Origin: Bradyrhizobium sp. WSM3983
GTDB taxonomy: Bacteria > Pseudomonadota > Alphaproteobacteria > Rhizobiales > Xanthobacteraceae
NCBI RefSeq assembly: GCF_000473045.1
Contig: NZ_AXAY01000032.1
Span: forward strand, 43,135-107,134
Direction: 5' to 3'
Length of the DNA: 64,000 nucleotides
Below are positions 8,470-17,273 of the stretch, piece by piece. Numbering within the stretch: the first letter of the stretch is position 1; every line of letters begins with the position of its first letter. A model generated the notes under the pieces. It saw only the letters and a list, made by a program, of their open reading frames with translations. It did not search any database and was not told the DNA's origin. Both the position numbers and the translations under genes were made by a program.

Positions 8470-9557
8470 CGGTCGGCAACAATATCCGGCACCGGCGCCG
8501 CGCGCTCGATGCGGATCCAGGCAGCCGCGAGTTCCCAGGCGACGGCGAGGATGATCGGCCCGATGAACAGACCGATGATCCCATGCGCCAGTGTTCCGCC
8601 GATCACACCGACCAGAATCACGAGCGTCGGCGTGGTCAGCCCGCGTCCCATCACCAGCGGCTTCAAGATGTTATCGAGGACGCCGACGATGACGAAGAAT
8701 ATCGTCAGAGGCAGCGCCGTGGTCACGTCCTTGTCCATCCATATCCAGATGACGACGGGAATGAGGACGATGACGGCACCGATTTGCACGATCGAGAGCA
8801 GGAGAACGATGATAGCGAGCAGCCCCGCGCTCGGAATGGCAGCGAGCTTGAAGCCGATGCCGGCAAGCAGCGCCTGAATGATCGCCACCCCGATTATGCC
8901 CTGCGACACCGCACGGATGGTCGCGCCGGAGAGCTCGAGAAAATGCTCGCTCTGTTCAGGCACGATCCGGAACAGGAATCCGCGGATCGCGCCGGCGAGT
9001 TGCGGCCCGTACGGAAACAGGAGTCCAGCGACCAGCACCGACAGCAGGAACTGGAGCGTGCCGACGCCGGCGCTGCCGGCGAAGGACAGCATGATCCCGG
9101 CGAGCGGCTTCAGATATGGCGTCACCTCGCGCAGCACTGCGCGAACGTTGGTGTAGGCCAAATTCCAGAAATCGTAGAGCTGCGGGCCGATCAAGGGCCA
9201 GCTCTTGATCTGCTCCGGTGCTGCCCGAAGCGCAAGATCGCCGGTGCTGATCTGGCTTGCGATATCCCTGATACCGTCGACGGCACTCAAGCCCAGCCAC
9301 GCCGCCGGGCCTATGACAATGCCGAGCATGACGACAGTGAGAATGGCCGCCGCAATGCGAGGGCTGCCGCCGAGACATTTGGCGAGCCAGCCGAAGACCG
9401 GATAGAACGCCACCGCGAGCACCGCGCTCCAGGTCAGGATCGGCACGAACGGCTTGATGATCAGGAACGTCCAGATGATCAGCAGCGCCAGCAATGCAAG
9501 CCGGATCACGAGCTGGACGACGGCGTCGGCGGGTAAAATGCTGCGAATTGTCTTCAC
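8466..9557 (-). CDS. AI-2E family (PerM-like) permease
   Basis: This 363-residue inner-membrane protein of the UPF0118/AI-2E family has about eight hydrophobic helices. It has the family C-terminal pattern LGVVIGGTLAHGIIGLFIGPIILAV in near form, and a soluble segment around residues 100-170. The family includes putative autoinducer, sodium/proton and indole exporters, so a substrate cannot be named. A close paralogue lies at 24216-25310. The FixK box at 9623-9636 sits 66 bases upstream of its ATG, predicting a start near 9588. The gene precedes the DUF3141 operon in the same direction. Confidence 0.85.
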   Translation of the reverse strand: MKTIRSILPADAVVQLVIRLALLALLIIWTFLIIKPFVPILTWSAVLAVAFYPVFGWLAKCLGGSPRIAAAILTVVMLGIVIGPAAWLGLSAVDGIRDIASQISTGDLALRAAPEQIKSWPLIGPQLYDFWNLAYTNVRAVLREVTPYLKPLAGIMLSFAGSAGVGTLQFLLSVLVAGLLFPYGPQLAGAIRGFLFRIVPEQSEHFLELSGATIRAVSQGIIGVAIIQALLAGIGFKLAAIPSAGLLAIIVLLLSIVQIGAVIVLIPVVIWIWMDKDVTTALPLTIFFVIVGVLDNILKPLVMGRGLTTPTLVILVGVIGGTLAHGIIGLFIGPIILAVAWELAAAWIRIERAAPVPDIVADR

Positions 9558-9622
9558 GATCTGGGGCCTTTGCGTCGCAGAGGCAGTTCGCCGAGTGTAG
9601 CGGGCCCGTTCGCGCGGCAGGC

Positions 9623-9636
9623 TTGATCCAGATCAA
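9623..9636. promoter_or_regulatory. Perfect FixK/FNR box TTGATCCAGATCAA
   Basis: This is a perfect inverted repeat TTGAT-N4-ATCAA between divergent genes. For the permease on the minus strand it predicts a start near 9588; for the acetyltransferase on the plus strand near 9671. Both spacings allow class II activation, so the site could serve both. Confidence 0.78.
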
Positions 9637-9719
9637 GCCGTTGATCGCGGCCAACGCCCTGATCGGTCGATGCGGACGCCGGTCGGCACGTCCGCTTGGC
9701 AGCGCAGCGAGACCACTGC

Positions 9720-10271
9720 ATGACTGACGCCGCGAGCTACATGCGCCATGAACAATTACGCGATGGCACGCCCGTCGAGATCCGGGCGCTCCGTCCCGAC
9801 GACGAAGTCGGAATGCTCGCCGCGCTGGATCAGACCAGCGCGCAGTCGCGCCGGCGCCGCTTCTTCATACCGAAGCAGCATTTTTCAGACAGGGAGCGCG
9901 ACTTCTTCATGGAGATTGATTTCGTGCATCATGCAGCGCTGGTGGCCTGCGTGGATGATGCGGGCCGCAGCAGCATCGTTGGCGGCGGCCGCTACGTGGT
10001 CGCAGAGCCCGGCCGCGCCGAGATGGCCTTCATGGTGATCGACGCCTGGCAGGGGCGCGGCATCGGCGCGACGATCGCGCGTCACCTCATCGTGCTCGCA
10101 CGCAAGGCCGGACTGACGGAGCTGACCGCGGAGGTCCTGCCCGAGAACACGGCGATGCGCCGCGTGTTCAACCGGCTCGGCTTTGTGACCGCTCCAAAGC
10201 GGGATCCGGAGACGATCCATCTGGTGCTGAACCTCACTGGTTTACCGCAACCGGATGCTGCATCGCACTAA
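9720..10271 (+). CDS. GNAT acetyltransferase, Pat-like domain
   Basis: This 183-residue single-domain GNAT protein has the acetyl-CoA pyrophosphate loop WQGRGIGATIA near residue 110 and the ENTAMRRVFNRLGF segment of strand/helix 5. The start (EIRALRPDDE, later SRRRRFF) resembles the GNAT domains fused to or associated with ADP-forming acyl-CoA synthetases and protein lysine acetyltransferases of the Pat type, but the regulatory or synthetase domain is absent. ATG 9720 is chosen over TTG 9696. Because it shares the FixK-box region with the acetate kinase block, a role in protein acetylation linked to acetyl-CoA supply is possible but unproven. Confidence 0.8.
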   Translation: MTDAASYMRHEQLRDGTPVEIRALRPDDEVGMLAALDQTSAQSRRRRFFIPKQHFSDRERDFFMEIDFVHHAALVACVDDAGRSSIVGGGRYVVAEPGRAEMAFMVIDAWQGRGIGATIARHLIVLARKAGLTELTAEVLPENTAMRRVFNRLGFVTAPKRDPETIHLVLNLTGLPQPDAASH

Positions 10272-10384
10272 TCGGTGCCAGGACGGGTCATCATCCTGTC
10301 CCCTGTTCCATGAGTCTTGCCCTAAAAAGCCAGAAGACAACGCGCCGGAAAGGTGTAGGATTCGCGAAAATCTGGAGGAGCGGC

Positions 10385-10555
10385 ATGTTTGAAATCACCG
10401 GTTTCGACACGGCAGGCGTCGTCAACCTCAAGCGGGAGTCATTCGCCGCCGCCCTCAAGAAGGCCAGGGAGCTGATCCAGGACGGGTGCCGGGACGTTCA
10501 GATCGTCGATCCCAATGGCCGGGTCTACACTTCCTTTGAGGAACAGGCAGCCTAA
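10385..10555 (+). CDS. Small uncharacterised protein, 56 residues
   Basis: This short protein starts MFEITGFDTAG and contains a charged helix (ESFAAALKKARELIQDG) followed by a strand pair (DVQIVDPNGRVYTSFEE), giving a beta-alpha-beta outline. A strong GGAGGAG at 10373-10379 precedes ATG 10385, which is why the longer frame from 10310 was not used. I do not recognise a named family. It is monocistronic between the acetyltransferase and another small gene. Confidence 0.7.
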   Translation: MFEITGFDTAGVVNLKRESFAAALKKARELIQDGCRDVQIVDPNGRVYTSFEEQAA

Positions 10556-10792
10556 CCGCCCCGCCGATCTTTCCATCGCATCAACTCCGATCAGACGCAT
10601 CCATGTTTTGTGATGCGCCAATCGTTGCGCCACGAATACAGATCGGCATCGCAAGCTAGATGGAAGCGCGCAAACAACGCTATTGCGGTGCCGCATGCCA
10701 AATCCCGACTCGCACATGCCACGCCGTTGCCAATCAACTCATTTGAGCGCACGCTCCCGCTGGGCACGCAGATGCCTCCCAGGGAGAAACAC

Positions 10793-11035
10793 ATGAAGGA
10801 ACCGGGCCTGGATGGTCGCCACCGGGACAAGGATGGCGCGATCGGCAAGAAGCACGGCAACACGCTGGTCGGTACATTGCGCAAGATCTACGGGAAGGGT
10901 TTTGCGGCCGGTTATCCGGACACAGCCCAGCTCAGTGAGGTCTTGCTTCAATTGAACGAGACGTCGCTGAGCCAGTTGCGCCGCGATCACGACACCGGAC
11001 ATTTGGCGCACAAGATCGACCACGTCCCGAAGTAG
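10793..11035 (+). CDS. Small basic hypothetical protein, 80 residues
   Basis: The protein is hydrophilic and rich in Lys, Arg, His and Asp. It contains RHRDKDGAIGKKHGNTLVGTLRKIYG and a helical C-terminal half LSEVLLQLNETSLSQLRRDH. AGGGAG at 10781-10786 fits ATG 10793. The composition would suit a nucleic-acid-associated or stress protein, but no domain is recognised. Nothing convincing lies in the 237 bases before it. Confidence 0.6.
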   Translation: MKEPGLDGRHRDKDGAIGKKHGNTLVGTLRKIYGKGFAAGYPDTAQLSEVLLQLNETSLSQLRRDHDTGHLAHKIDHVPK

Positions 11036-11165
11036 CGGACTTCGCTCGACCTCATTCATGGCGCCGAAACGACCCCCGCAAGGCCCCCGCGCGGCCCGGA
11101 CAGACTGCGCTATCGGTCGCCCTCCCCACATTTGCCGTTTGAGCCTTCCGAAACGGGGCGCTAGA

Positions 11166-11429
11166 ATGAGCCTTTTACGGAGGCTCATTTTGAAACAGGT
11201 CATTATCATCGCAGCCGTCGCGCTGCTTGCCACGGCGCCCACCCGATCCCAGGGCCTGGTCGATCCCAGCAAGGTTGCTCCCGAATTCCGCGAAGCGGCC
11301 GAAAAGCGCCGCGCCGAGCAGATCCGTCAGCGCGAATGCGCCCTGAAGGCGGATATGGAGAAGGTGCTGCCGCGCGATCGAACCGTCTATCTCAATCACT
11401 GCCTGGACACGATGGCCGCGAAACAATAG
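11166..11429 (+). CDS. Small exported protein with two cysteines
   Basis: This is an 87-residue protein, or 79 if translation begins at TTG 11190, which has an ideal GGAGG seven bases upstream and gives a compact signal peptide (KQVIIIAAVALLATAPTRSQG). The mature part is a charged helix, EFREAAEKRRAEQIRQRECALKADMEK, followed by YLNHCLDTM, so two cysteines could pair in the periplasm. It is a PsiF-like size class, but the family motif is not clear. The ATG 11166 start is kept as the conservative choice. It converges on the LysR gene. Confidence 0.65.
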   Translation: MSLLRRLILKQVIIIAAVALLATAPTRSQGLVDPSKVAPEFREAAEKRRAEQIRQRECALKADMEKVLPRDRTVYLNHCLDTMAAKQ

Positions 11430-11589
11430 CGCGCCATGCGAAACGGTCGGAAAGTCCGCAAAGAGCTGCGCGAGGCCGAGGCGGTCCGGCTCGTCGCCGC
11501 GCAGGAACCGCGTGTGGCGCCCCGGTCGCGGTCGTCGTCCGCCGAACGGGCGCGGTACGGGGCCGGACCGAGTAGACCCGGTCGGCCGT

Positions 11590-12510
11590 TTACGTCGCCT
11601 CGATCCAGATCCCGGCGTCAGAATGCGCGCGGATGTGGTCGACCAGAAAGTCCGAAAACACCCTGATCTTCGCCGGCAGCCGGACGCGGTTCTGGTAGGC
11701 CACGTTCATCGTCAGCAGCGGCAATTCCCAATCCGTCAGGACCGGCACGAGCTTGCCGGCCGCGATGTCGCTCTGCACGATGTAAAGCGGCTGGATCAGG
11801 ATGCCGAGCCCTGCGCGCGCGGCGCCGCAGATGATCTGGCCATCATTGCTGTCAAGCGTCGGCGCGATCCGGACGGTCTGCGTCGTGCTGCCCTTGCTCA
11901 GGCGCAGCGAATAGGGATCGTTGGCGAGGTTGTAGACCAGCATGTCGTGACGCGCGAGATCGGCGGGATGCTCGGGGATACCGTGCGTCGCGAGATAGGA
12001 TGGTGCTGCCGCCAGCACGCGGCGCATCTGTCCGATGCGGCGGATGATGATGTTGGAATCCGGCTCCTGCTCCCGCGTGCGGATCGCGACGTCGATGCCG
12101 GCCTCGATGAAATCAGGATAGCGGTTGGCAGCGATGATCTGGACGTCGAGCTTCGGATAGAGCTTGCGAAACGCCGGCAGCATCGGCGCCATGTAGATCA
12201 TCGCAAAGGACAGCGAACTCGTGACGCGCAGCATGCCCTTGGGCGACAGCGCGCGATCGCTGACGGCGTCCTCGGCCTCCGCAAGCTCGTTCAAGAGCGT
12301 GCTGCAGCGCTGCAGCAGCTCCTGCCCGGCCTCGGTCAGCCACTGCCGGCGCGTGTTGCGCTCGATCAGCCGGACCGCGAGCCGCTCCTCCAGCGCGCTG
12401 AGATGCCGGCTCGCCGCGGCATTCGACATCCGTAACGTGTCGGCGGCCTTGGACAGGCTGCCGAGCTCGGCCGTCTTGGAGAACACCTCGAGCTGGAGAA
12501 GCCGGTCCAT
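11590..12510 (-). CDS. LysR-family transcription regulator
   Basis: This 306-residue LTTR has an N-terminal winged HTH (residues 1-60, SLSKAADTLRMSNAAASRHLSALEERL in pieces) and a periplasmic-binding-like effector domain (about 90-300). It is divergent from the catabolic operon beginning at 12618, with about 107 bases between start codons, the classic arrangement for an LTTR that activates the neighbouring operon in response to an intermediate. The effector is probably an aromatic compound or ring-cleavage product of that pathway, which is inference. Confidence 0.9.
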   Translation of the reverse strand: MDRLLQLEVFSKTAELGSLSKAADTLRMSNAAASRHLSALEERLAVRLIERNTRRQWLTEAGQELLQRCSTLLNELAEAEDAVSDRALSPKGMLRVTSSLSFAMIYMAPMLPAFRKLYPKLDVQIIAANRYPDFIEAGIDVAIRTREQEPDSNIIIRRIGQMRRVLAAAPSYLATHGIPEHPADLARHDMLVYNLANDPYSLRLSKGSTTQTVRIAPTLDSNDGQIICGAARAGLGILIQPLYIVQSDIAAGKLVPVLTDWELPLLTMNVAYQNRVRLPAKIRVFSDFLVDHIRAHSDAGIWIEAT

Positions 12511-12617
12511 TCTTCCTCATAATGGAAAAGAGACTTACGATTTTTGACCTTTATTTCCGCTTTGCGCAAGGCAAAATGGCCCCAACAAGCAAGATCGCAG
12601 GCGAGGAAATTTTGGAA

Positions 12618-12941
12618 ATGTCGGGTCCGATCAAGCACATCGTGATGTGGCGGCTGCGCGGCGAGACGGCCGCAGAGCGCTCGGCGGCCAGGTCCAAGGT
12701 CAAGACCCTGTTCGAGGGCCTCCGCGGCCTGATCGATGGCCTCACCCATATCGAGGTCGGGGTCGATGTCAGCGATGTCGATTATGCCTGCGACGTTGTC
12801 CTCGTCTCCGAGTTTACCGATCACGCGGCCCTGAAGGCCTACGCCACCCATCCGGAACATCTGCGGGTGCGGGCGGAGCTCGGCGACTTGCGGATCGGGC
12901 GCTTCCAGGTCGATTATCCCGTCAAAGAGACCGGCGCATGA
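12618..12941 (+). CDS. Dabb (stress-responsive A/B barrel) domain protein
   Basis: This 107-residue protein has the Dabb pattern: IKHIVMWRLR at the start, a long helix, HIEVGVDVSDVDYACDVVLVSEF and HPEHLRV. Such ferredoxin-like dimers include small enzymes and chaperone-like proteins in aromatic degradation clusters. ATG 12618 is chosen because Dabb proteins begin directly with the IxHIV strand; an in-frame ATG at 12576 would add 14 residues. The stop overlaps the next ATG (ATGA), so it is the first gene of the catabolic operon. Confidence 0.8.
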   Translation: MSGPIKHIVMWRLRGETAAERSAARSKVKTLFEGLRGLIDGLTHIEVGVDVSDVDYACDVVLVSEFTDHAALKAYATHPEHLRVRAELGDLRIGRFQVDYPVKETGA

Positions 12942-14017
12942 TCGGTTCGTTCACCTTTGAAAATCTGCCTTGCCGCGTGGTGTTCGGCAGCGGGACGCTG
13001 GGCGCGGCCAGGGCCGAGATCGAGCGCCTTGGCGGCAAGCGCGCGCTGGTGCTGACGACGCCGCAGCAGGAAGCGCAAGGCGCAGCACTCGGTGCGGCGC
13101 TCGGCCCGCTCTCAGCCGGTATCTTCGCCGGCGCCACGATGCACACGCCGGTCGAGGTGACCGAGCGCGCGATCGCGGCGATGAAGGCGTGCAATGCCGA
13201 TTGCGTGGTCGCGCTCGGCGGCGGCTCCACGACCGGATTGGGCAAAGCGCTCGCGCTGCGCACCGGCGTCAACCAGCTCTGCATCCCCACCACCTATGCC
13301 GGGTCGGAAATGACCCCGATCCTCGGTCAGACCGAAAACGGCCTGAAGACCACGGTGCGCGATGTGGCCGTGCTGCCGGAGACGGTGATCTACGACGTCG
13401 ACCTGACGATGACACTCCCGGTCGGCCTCACAGCCACCTCCGGCATCAACGCCATCGCGCATGCGGTGGAGGCGCTCTATGCGCGCGACACCAACCCTGT
13501 CACGTCGCTGATGGCGGAGGAAGGCATCCGCGCGCTGGCGCGTGCCCTGCCCGCGATTGCCGCCAAGCCCGACGATCGTGCGGCCCGCAGCGATGCGCTC
13601 TACGGCGCGTGGCTATGCGGTGTGTGCCTCGGCACCGTCGGCATGGCGCTGCATCACAAGCTCTGCCATACGCTCGGCGGCACTTTTGACCTCCCGCATG
13701 CCGAGACGCATACTATCGTGCTGCCGCATGCGCTGGCCTACAACGCACCGGCCGTGCCCGACGCGATGGCGCGGATCGCGCGCGCGATCGGTGCAGCCGA
13801 TACGGCGCAGGGTCTCTACGATCTCGCCAAGCGATTAGGAGCCAAGGTCGCGCTGCGCGACATCGGCATGCCCGAGAGCGGCATCGACAAGGCGGCTGAT
13901 CTCGCGGTCACCAACGCCTACTGGAATCCGCGCCCGCTCGAGCGCAACGCTATCCGCGACCTGATCGCGCGCGCCTGGGCCGGCGAGCCACCGGTCGCAA
14001 CCCAAGCGGCGGCGTGA
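12938..14017 (+). CDS. Maleylacetate reductase
   Basis: This 359-residue iron-alcohol-dehydrogenase-fold enzyme reduces maleylacetate to 3-oxoadipate with NAD(P)H. The VVALGGGSTTGLGKALAL dinucleotide region (in pieces) is near residue 88, PTTYAGSEMTPI near 118, and the metal-site histidines lie in HAVEALY and HHKLCHTLGG, all as in MacA-type reductases. It overlaps both neighbours by four bases. It acts directly after the hydroxyquinol 1,2-dioxygenase encoded three genes downstream, which produces maleylacetate. This pairing is strong evidence for the pathway. Confidence 0.92.
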   Translation: MIGSFTFENLPCRVVFGSGTLGAARAEIERLGGKRALVLTTPQQEAQGAALGAALGPLSAGIFAGATMHTPVEVTERAIAAMKACNADCVVALGGGSTTGLGKALALRTGVNQLCIPTTYAGSEMTPILGQTENGLKTTVRDVAVLPETVIYDVDLTMTLPVGLTATSGINAIAHAVEALYARDTNPVTSLMAEEGIRALARALPAIAAKPDDRAARSDALYGAWLCGVCLGTVGMALHHKLCHTLGGTFDLPHAETHTIVLPHALAYNAPAVPDAMARIARAIGAADTAQGLYDLAKRLGAKVALRDIGMPESGIDKAADLAVTNAYWNPRPLERNAIRDLIARAWAGEPPVATQAAA

Positions 14018-15387
14018 CCGAGATGAAGCGCACCCTCATCCAGTCGGCGACGATCATCAGCATGGACGACCGCATCGGCGATCTCCGTGTCGGCGATGTG
14101 CTGGTGGAGAACGGGCGGATCGCCGAGGTGCGTCCCGGCATTGAAGCCGCTGATGCCGAGACCGTCGACGGTCGGGGACGCATCGTCATCCCAGGGCTGA
14201 TCAACGCGCATATGCACACCTGGCAGACGGCGCTGCGCGGGTATGCTGCGAACTGGACGCTGCTCGAATATTTCCGCCGCATGCATGCCGGGCTCGCGAC
14301 CCTGTTCGCCCCCGACGACGTCTACATCGCCTCCCTCGTCGGCGCGCTGAACCAGATCAATTGCGGCGCCACCACGCTGGTCGACTGGTGCCACAACAAT
14401 CCGACGCCTGCTCATACCGACGCCGCCGTGCGCGGCCTGATCGAGAGCGGCATCCGTGCCGCCTTCTTCCATGGCTCGCCAAAGCCCGAGCCGAAGCCGG
14501 GCGAGCCGCACTTCTCGGAGGTGCCGCATCCTCGCCGCGAGGTCGAGCGGCTGCTGGCGGGCCCCCTCGCCGACCGCGACGGCCTGGTCACTCTCGGGCT
14601 TGCCATTCTCGGTCCGCATTATTCGACGCTCGACGTGTGCTTGCATGACTTTCGTCTGGCGCGGCAGCTTGGCCTGATCGCCTCGATGCATCAGGGTGGC
14701 GGGCCGGCGAAAACTCCCGGCGGCTGGGAGAAGCTGATCGAGGCCGGCCTCGTCGGCCCCCACGTCAACATCGTCCATGGCAACGATCTGCCCGATGATC
14801 TCCTGCAGAAGCTAATCGACCTCGGCGTCACCTTCTCGGTGACACCCGAGAACGAGATGATCCAGGGCCACGGCTTTCCGATCACCGGACGGCTGCTCGA
14901 GCGCGGCGTCCGCCCCACCATCGGCATCGATCTGGAGTCCGTGCTGGCCGGCGACCTCTTTTCCGCGGCGCGCGTTGCGCTGTCGATGCAGCGCGCGCTC
15001 GACAATGCGGAGATGCGCAAGAGCCAGGGCACGATCCCGGCGACGACCACGATTCCCGCGCGTGAGGCGCTGGCCTGGATCACCACCGAAGGCGCCCGCA
15101 TGCTCGGCCGCGAGAGCCAGATCGGCTCGCTGACGCCTGGCAAACTCGCCGATCTCGTCGTCATCAACGCCGACGATCTCAACCTCTTCCCGGTCCACGA
15201 TCCCGTCGCCACCGTGGTGATGCAGACGAGCCTCGCCAATATCGAGTCGGTGATGATCGGAGGCCGCTGGAAGAAGCGGAACGGACAATTGCTGACGGAC
15301 GGGCTCGACCGGAAGAAGGAACTGCTCTCCCAATCCGGCCAGCGGCTGGTGCGGGGCATCGAACGACAAGGGCACGCCGCGAGGTAG
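14014..15387 (+). CDS. Amidohydrolase of the TRZ/ATZ (cytosine deaminase-like) superfamily
   Basis: This 457-residue TIM-barrel metal hydrolase has the metal ligands H66-x-H68 in NAHMHTW, later His in SMHQGG and VHGND, and an Asp in GIDLES, as in chlorohydrolases and deaminases. Members hydrolyse C-N or C-Cl bonds on ring compounds. GTG 14014 overlaps the previous stop; ATG 14023, three codons later, is an equal alternative. In this operon without a ring hydroxylase it may introduce a hydroxyl group hydrolytically on the way to hydroxyquinol, but no substrate can be assigned from sequence. Confidence 0.85.
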   Translation: MTEMKRTLIQSATIISMDDRIGDLRVGDVLVENGRIAEVRPGIEAADAETVDGRGRIVIPGLINAHMHTWQTALRGYAANWTLLEYFRRMHAGLATLFAPDDVYIASLVGALNQINCGATTLVDWCHNNPTPAHTDAAVRGLIESGIRAAFFHGSPKPEPKPGEPHFSEVPHPRREVERLLAGPLADRDGLVTLGLAILGPHYSTLDVCLHDFRLARQLGLIASMHQGGGPAKTPGGWEKLIEAGLVGPHVNIVHGNDLPDDLLQKLIDLGVTFSVTPENEMIQGHGFPITGRLLERGVRPTIGIDLESVLAGDLFSAARVALSMQRALDNAEMRKSQGTIPATTTIPAREALAWITTEGARMLGRESQIGSLTPGKLADLVVINADDLNLFPVHDPVATVVMQTSLANIESVMIGGRWKKRNGQLLTDGLDRKKELLSQSGQRLVRGIERQGHAAR

Positions 15388-15407
15388 CGGCCAACGGACA
15401 ACAAGAA

Positions 15408-16310
15408 ATGACTGATACAAGCAAACAGGTCGCCTTCATCGGCATCGGCAAGATGGGCCTGCCGATGTCGATTCTCGTCGCCAAGGCTGGCTTCAGCGTC
15501 ACCGCATTCGACCAGAGCGCGGCGCGGCTGAACGAGGCACGCAAGCACGGTATCGCTGTCGCAAGCTCAGCGGCCGAGGCCGTCAACGGCCGGCCCGTGG
15601 TCATCACGTCGCTCCCCGACGACGCCGCCTTGCGCGCGGTGATGCTCGGCCCGAGCGGGCTGATCGGCGCGATGGCGCCGCAGGCAGTGCTGATCGAAAC
15701 CAGCACGGTCAGCGCCGAAGCCTCGACCGAAGTCGATGCCGCCGCACAGGCCCGTGGAATCGCCTATCTGCGGGCGCCGGTCTCCGGCAATGCCAGCATC
15801 GTCCACACCGGCGCGCTGAGCTGCTTCGTGTCCGGCCCCAAGGACGCCTTCGAGAGCGCCAAACCGCTGTTTGCGAGTTTTACCCGCGCACAGACCTATC
15901 TCGGCGCGAGCGAGGAAGCCCGCTACGCCAAGCTTGCGGTCAACCTCATGATCGCGGTCTCGGCGGCGATGATGGCCGAGAGCCTGGCGCTGGCGCGCAA
16001 GGGCGGGATCGGCTGGCAGGACATTTTGAAAGTGCTGGACGAGAGCGCGGTCGCCTCCCCCATGGTGAAGTACAAGACCGCGCCGCTGCGCACCCGCGAC
16101 TTCGAGTCCAGCTTCTCCTGCAAGCAGATGGCCAAGGACCTCGATCTCATCCTCGGCGCCGGCCATGCCGTCGGCGTGCCGCTCCAGCTCGCCGCCCAGG
16201 TGCGCGAAACCTACGGCGCGCTGGTCGCGCAAGGCGACGGCGAGACCGACTTCATCGCGACCGTCAAGCATCTCGAACGGCTGTCCGGCCTTGGCGAGCC
16301 CAAACTCTGA
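15408..16310 (+). CDS. NAD(P)-dependent oxidoreductase, 3-hydroxyisobutyrate dehydrogenase family
   Basis: This 300-residue beta-hydroxyacid dehydrogenase has the Rossmann motif FIGIGKMGLPM at residues 9-19, the substrate-binding stretch APVSGNASIVHTG in place of the common DAPVSGG, and the catalytic lysine in ARYAKLAVNLMI. The family oxidises 3-hydroxy acids or reduces tartronate semialdehyde-like compounds. It lies 20 bases after the amidohydrolase and 15 before the dioxygenase in the same operon. Its substrate is probably a pathway-specific side product. Confidence 0.85.
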   Translation: MTDTSKQVAFIGIGKMGLPMSILVAKAGFSVTAFDQSAARLNEARKHGIAVASSAAEAVNGRPVVITSLPDDAALRAVMLGPSGLIGAMAPQAVLIETSTVSAEASTEVDAAAQARGIAYLRAPVSGNASIVHTGALSCFVSGPKDAFESAKPLFASFTRAQTYLGASEEARYAKLAVNLMIAVSAAMMAESLALARKGGIGWQDILKVLDESAVASPMVKYKTAPLRTRDFESSFSCKQMAKDLDLILGAGHAVGVPLQLAAQVRETYGALVAQGDGETDFIATVKHLERLSGLGEPKL

Positions 16311-16325
16311 CCGACGGAGGCGAAT

Positions 16326-17210
16326 TTGCGTAATTTCAGCGAGACCAACATCACCGACGCCGTGCTCGAGCGCATCGCCGGCGCGGCCGATCCCCGGATC
16401 AAGCAGGTCAGCGAAGCCCTGGTGCGCCATCTCCACGCCTTCGTGCGCGAGATCCGGCCAACCCAGAAGGAATGGGAATACGGCATCGACTTCCTGACCC
16501 GCACCGGCCACATGTGCGACGACAAGCGGCAGGAGTTCATCCTGCTGTCGGACACGCTCGGCGTCTCCATGCTGGTCGACGCGATCAACCATCCGGTGCC
16601 CGAAGGCGCGACCGAGACCACCGTGCTCGGCCCGTTCTTCGTCCAGGCCGCGCCCGAGAAGCAGCACGGCGACGATATCTCAGGCCCCATGGAAGGCGAT
16701 CCCATGATCGTCACCGGCTCGGTCTCGACGGTCGACGGCAAGCCGCTCGCGGGCGCCGTGGTCGATGTCTGGCACTCCGACAATGACGGCTATTACGACG
16801 TGCAGCAGCTCGACGAGATCGGCGATCTCGCGATGCGCGCCCGCTTCCACACCGACGCCAACGGCCGCTTTCATTTCTGGTCGATCAAGCCCGCGGCCTA
16901 TCCGATCCCGCATGACGGCCCGGTCGGCGAGATGCTGGAGGCGCAGGGCCGTCATCCCTGGCGTCCGGCGCATGTGCATTTCATGATTTCGGCGCCGGGA
17001 TTCGAGCAGCTCGTGACGCATGTGTTCGTCGCCGGCGACAAATATCTCGACAGCGACGTGGTGTTCGGCGTCAAGGACAGCCTGGTCCACGACTTCGTGC
17101 ACTGCCCGGCCGGCCGTGCGCCGGATGGCCGGATGGTGGATGCCGCCTACTATCACCTCAATTATGATTTCGGCCTGAAGCAGGCCGCAAGTAACGCGCA
17201 GGCAGCGTAA
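16326..17210 (+). CDS. Hydroxyquinol 1,2-dioxygenase (intradiol)
   Basis: This 294-residue non-heme Fe(III) intradiol dioxygenase opens hydroxyquinol (benzene-1,2,4-triol) to maleylacetate. An N-terminal helical dimerisation domain (1-100) precedes the catalytic beta sandwich. The four iron ligands are visible as Tyr in DGYYDV, Tyr in AAYPIPHDGP and two His in HPWRPAHVHF. The gene starts with TTG 16326 placed after GGAGG; no ATG fits. Pairing with maleylacetate reductase and the HPWRPAHVHF context favour hydroxyquinol over catechol, since a muconate cycloisomerase is absent. Confidence 0.92.
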   Translation: MRNFSETNITDAVLERIAGAADPRIKQVSEALVRHLHAFVREIRPTQKEWEYGIDFLTRTGHMCDDKRQEFILLSDTLGVSMLVDAINHPVPEGATETTVLGPFFVQAAPEKQHGDDISGPMEGDPMIVTGSVSTVDGKPLAGAVVDVWHSDNDGYYDVQQLDEIGDLAMRARFHTDANGRFHFWSIKPAAYPIPHDGPVGEMLEAQGRHPWRPAHVHFMISAPGFEQLVTHVFVAGDKYLDSDVVFGVKDSLVHDFVHCPAGRAPDGRMVDAAYYHLNYDFGLKQAASNAQAA

Positions 17211-17273
17211 GCCGAACGTCGGATCGACGGACTGACAATAGTCCGCGACAAGGATGGACGACAGGGAGAGACG

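Noticed and set aside
11436..11666. 76-codon plus-strand frame MRNGRKVRKELREAE
   Set aside because: It runs into the convergent LysR gene and loses protein-like composition; only the first 50 residues could be real, and there is no ribosome site.
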